A stretch of 7,900 nucleotides of DNA. It comes from UBA4735 sp036569845. GTDB taxonomy: Bacteria; Chloroflexota; Limnocylindria; P2-11E. The stretch covers positions 1 to 7,900 of the forward strand of contig DATCPY010000024.1 in the NCBI GenBank assembly GCA_036569845.1. Direction: 5' to 3'. The first letter of the stretch is position 1; each line of letters begins with the position of its first letter. The notes beneath the pieces are model-generated. The model worked only from the letters and a program-made list of their open reading frames with translations, had not been told where the DNA came from and made no database searches. Of the stretch, positions 6,235 through 7,900 are shown one piece after another. The translations under genes were made by a program, and so were the position numbers.

Positions 6235-6471
6235 GTGACCTTGTACGAACGGGAGGGCTGCCGTCTGTGCGACGAGGCCCATCGCGCACTCCGGCGCATC
6301 GGTCTCGACCGGCCGCTGGCCATCGAGCGGGTGGACATCACGACCGATCCCGCGCTCGAGCTGCGTTACGTCGTCCGCATCCCGGTCCTCAAGGTGGGGC
6401 AGGCGGAGCTCGATGCGGCCGGCGTGGCAGATCGAGAGGTCGCGGACTGGCTACGCACGGTCGCACCGTGA
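6235..6471 (+). CDS. Glutaredoxin-like thiol-disulfide protein (DUF836-type)
   Basis: This is a 78-residue thioredoxin-fold protein. It begins MTLYEREGCRLCDEAHRALR, with the redox pair Cys9-x-x-Cys12 directly after the first beta strand. A predicted cis-proline loop follows (VVRIPVL, Pro50), then a short C-terminal helix (VADREVADWLRTV). Such proteins reduce disulfides or mixed disulfides in the cytoplasm; the partner is unknown. The CRLC motif and small size match the glutaredoxin-like family often found beside redox or biosynthetic genes. The GTG at 6235 fits the family start but has no clear Shine-Dalgarno. An in-frame GTG at 6163 would add 24 mostly basic residues and is supported only by a weak -10 at leaderless spacing. 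The rest of the open frame upstream is antisense to the sulfurtransferase. The stop overlaps the next gene's GTG (GTGA). Confidence 0.82.
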   Translation: MTLYEREGCRLCDEAHRALRRIGLDRPLAIERVDITTDPALELRYVVRIPVLKVGQAELDAAGVADREVADWLRTVAP

Positions 6472-6770
6472 CGACTCCGGCGGCCGCGCGGGCGCTCGGC
6501 GCGAGTGCCGTTGGCGCGATCGCCGTGGGCCTGCTCCTCGGTATCGCGGTCGCATCGTATCGATCGCCCGAGCCGCTGGTGGTCGCATCATCCGCGCCGG
6601 TCGTGACCGTCCCGGTCACACGTCAGCAGGTGATTGATCGATTCTCACGACCCACCGCGGAGGCGCCGACCGTGACGCGCATCCAGGCGAAGCTGATGAC
6701 TCGTGAGGAATTTGAGCGCGCCCAGGTCAATGGAGGATCGGCGGGAGTGGACCGGACGCTGTGGGTCTGA
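6468..6770 (+). CDS. Short membrane-anchored protein of unknown function, possibly the 5' part of a broken gene
   Basis: The GTG overlaps the glutaredoxin stop (GTGA), arguing for a genuine coupled start. The 100-residue product has one N-terminal hydrophobic segment (about 10-30), then an extracytoplasmic stretch with VTVPVTRQQVIDRF (46-59) and VTRIQAKLMTREEFERAQ (69-86). It ends abruptly at VDRTLWV just where a beta-strand core would continue. After the TGA the same frame reads AISALASVPAW, and the -1 frame opens into the next ORF. I infer the gene may be truncated by a nonsense or frameshift change. Base composition begins to drop in its second half. No family recognised; a complete small anchored protein remains possible. 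Confidence 0.55.
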   Translation: MTTPAAARALGASAVGAIAVGLLLGIAVASYRSPEPLVVASSAPVVTVPVTRQQVIDRFSRPTAEAPTVTRIQAKLMTREEFERAQVNGGSAGVDRTLWV

Positions 6771-7009
6771 GCGATCTCCGCGTTGGCGTCCGTGCCTGCG
6801 TGGAAGGTGACTTCCGTGTTCTCGCAGACGGGTCTGTCGACGTCACAAATGGCAGGGTGTTCCTTGACCCGGCGGGCCTGCCGAATACGAGTACCGAAGC
6901 TCCAGCGCCACCAACCACACGAGTCATCGGCTTGGCCGGGCTAATTGTCGCGCTGGCAGGGGTCGGGCTAATTCTCTGGCCCCGGAGGGTTCAAGCCCGC
7001 ACGCGGTAG
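6761..7009 (+). CDS. Short ORF with C-terminal membrane anchor, possibly the 3' part of a broken gene
   Basis: An 82-residue frame starts at a GTG inside the last codons of the previous ORF (10-base overlap, -1 frame). Residues 1-40 look like a short beta-rich segment (RVLADGSVDVTNGRVFLDP). Then come LPNTS (40-44), a Pro/Thr-rich spacer, a hydrophobic helix (about 55-73) and a basic tail WPRRVQARTR. This order (LPxT-like motif, membrane helix, arginines) resembles a sortase sorting signal, though the glycine of LPxTG is replaced by serine. No signal peptide is present, which a sorted protein needs; the preceding ORF supplies one. Reading both as a single protein of about 180 residues makes architectural sense. 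No good Shine-Dalgarno precedes the GTG. Confidence 0.45.
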   Translation: MGLSDLRVGVRACVEGDFRVLADGSVDVTNGRVFLDPAGLPNTSTEAPAPPTTRVIGLAGLIVALAGVGLILWPRRVQARTR

Positions 7010-7019
7010 CCGACATCCT

Positions 7020-7058
7020 GCCGCGCGGTCGTGTCAGGTCGACCGGACGCGTGGCGGC
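7020..7058. terminator. Imperfect stem-loop in the convergent gap
   Basis: The 116-base gap at 7010-7125 between convergent genes holds a bulged inverted repeat: GCCGC (7020-7024) with GCGGC (7054-7058), and inner CGGTC (7026-7030) with GACCG (7041-7045). It could serve as a terminator for both directions, but there is no U-tract and GC-rich DNA forms such pairings readily. Nothing else is evident in the gap. Confidence 0.25.
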
Positions 7059-7125
7059 TGACTCCAACGCTCGCGCCTTGGGCACGATCCTGGCGGCAGC
7101 GAAGGATGCTGGAGGGCGCTCGAGG

Positions 7126-7900
7126 CTAGGTGTCAGCGCTGTCTGCGGGTTGCTTCTCGGTGTCCTGCGGACGCTCGGCAAAGACAGTGAGGGCTCGCAG
7201 AAGGGCGAGGGTCTTCTCCAGCAGCACTGTGCCAGCGGCCGCCCTGCTCTTGTCACCGAAGATTCGGTGCAGCGTCGTCTCGTAGTCGGACCCCTTTCGA
7301 TGCGCGGCGCCTTTCGAACGCACCGTTTGGAGATCACGAAGGAAGCGGATGTCCGCGTCCAGCGTGGGATACGCCGCCTGCCGGAGCCATCGTTCGAACT
7401 TCGAGATGCCCTTCTCGTCTGGCGGACCTTGCGGTAGCGAGCGGACCAACTCTGGCTCATCGAGGGAGTCGATGAGCAGCTTCGCGAGCGTACGGACCAG
7501 ATCCTCGAACTCCGAATCGGTGTCGTGAAGCGGCGTGCGGACGATATTGAGCAGATGTTCGTCGCCTGGCTCGGGATCGCGGTAGAGAGGCCACCCGAAC
7601 CGCTGATGCCACGAGCGCCGCAGCGCGGGGTATTCGTAACGGATACGCAGATCGACAGCGGTGGCGTTCGTCGGCTGCGCCAGGAAGCCGCGGCGGAATG
7701 CCGTCTCGCTGATCGTGCCCACTGGCGCCACGTTGTAGCTGCGCCAGTAATCGCGCTCTGACGCGGGAAGATCCCTGCCAAGGTCGCCTAGGAAGACGAT
7801 GACCTTGTCCGGATTGTCGTTGTCGAGGCGCAGACCCCACAGCGCACCGCAGCGCAGGTAGGCATCCTCAACCGAGAACAGCTCGGGTCGGGCGTAGTAC
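7126..7900 (-). CDS. Unrecognised protein, C-terminal 257 residues, with HEPN-like R-x5-H motif (5' end outside the window)
   Basis: The frame is open from the right edge to a TAG at 7126-7128; the GTG at 7731 is only an internal valine. I do not recognise the family. The visible part begins YYARPELFSVEDAYLRCGAL, then VIVFLGDLGRDLPASERDYW and SETAFRRGFLAQ, a conserved-looking alpha/beta region. From about visible residue 120 the chain is helical and charged. A C-terminal segment, LRDLQTVRSKGAAHRKG, carries Arg and His in R-x5-H spacing (codons at 7300-7320), followed by a long hydrophobic helix (VLLEKTLALLRALTVFAE). This spacing recalls HEPN nuclease or toxin domains, many of which act in defence, but the resemblance is only a motif. 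GC is near 62%, clearly lower than the left half, hinting at transfer. The two other long frames across this stretch give Ser/Arg-rich shadows. Confidence 0.75.
   Translation of the reverse strand, partial: YYARPELFSVEDAYLRCGALWGLRLDNDNPDKVIVFLGDLGRDLPASERDYWRSYNVAPVGTISETAFRRGFLAQPTNATAVDLRIRYEYPALRRSWHQRFGWPLYRDPEPGDEHLLNIVRTPLHDTDSEFEDLVRTLAKLLIDSLDEPELVRSLPQGPPDEKGISKFERWLRQAAYPTLDADIRFLRDLQTVRSKGAAHRKGSDYETTLHRIFGDKSRAAAGTVLLEKTLALLRALTVFAERPQDTEKQPADSADT

Noticed and set aside
7051..7437. 128-residue open frame on the + strand
   Set aside because: It is antisense to the last gene and has no recognisable domain, no good ribosome binding site and irregular composition.
6924..7781. 285-residue open frame on the - strand
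   Set aside because: It is Ser/Arg-rich with no motifs and overlaps, in another frame, the more protein-like frame ending at 7126.
1..7900. tRNA, rRNA, CRISPR array, insertion sequence or phage gene
   Set aside because: No regularly spaced repeats, cloverleaf-like segments, rRNA blocks, transposase motifs or phage proteins were seen on either strand.

Overview
The window is high-GC DNA (about 80% in densely coding lines, falling to about 62% near the right end) with GTG starts, 1-4 bp gene overlaps and almost no intergenic space. A glucose-6-phosphate dehydrogenase of the coenzyme F420 type implies a host that makes F420. Together with the base composition and the miaA-dapF-hflX order, this suggests a high-GC soil or freshwater bacterium such as a Chloroflexota (Limnocylindria or Ellin6529-like) or an actinobacterial relative. 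The lineage is an inference; the sequence carries no taxonomic marker gene.

Layout. Positions 1-4243 on the + strand look like one operon: the 3' end of miaA (tRNA prenylation), dapF (lysine/peptidoglycan precursor), hflX (ribosome-associated GTPase), an MFS exporter, and a small secreted or membrane-anchored protein of unknown function. All junctions are overlaps or gaps of a few bases except dapF-hflX. There, an 85-base stretch with two hairpins and a duplicated 14-base ribosome-binding/start segment separates the genes, yet contains two tiny ORFs chained by ATGA stop-start overlaps. Positions 4251-6147 on the - strand hold a two-gene unit, a tandem-rhodanese sulfurtransferase followed by F420-dependent glucose-6-phosphate dehydrogenase (fgd). 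It converges on the first operon with only 7 bases between stop codons. Positions 6163/6235-7009 on the + strand diverge from it: a glutaredoxin-like protein, then two short ORFs, one with an N-terminal and one with a C-terminal membrane segment, which may be halves of one broken gene. From 7126 to the right edge, on the - strand, lies the 3' part of an unrecognised gene of lower GC whose C-terminal region carries an R-x5-H motif reminiscent of HEPN domains.

Functionally the left half is housekeeping (tRNA modification, cell-wall precursor, ribosome maintenance). The middle is redox and sulfur metabolism: F420H2 supply, sulfane sulfur transfer and a thiol-disulfide protein. The right end looks accessory. 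I saw no tRNA, rRNA, CRISPR array, insertion sequence or phage gene.
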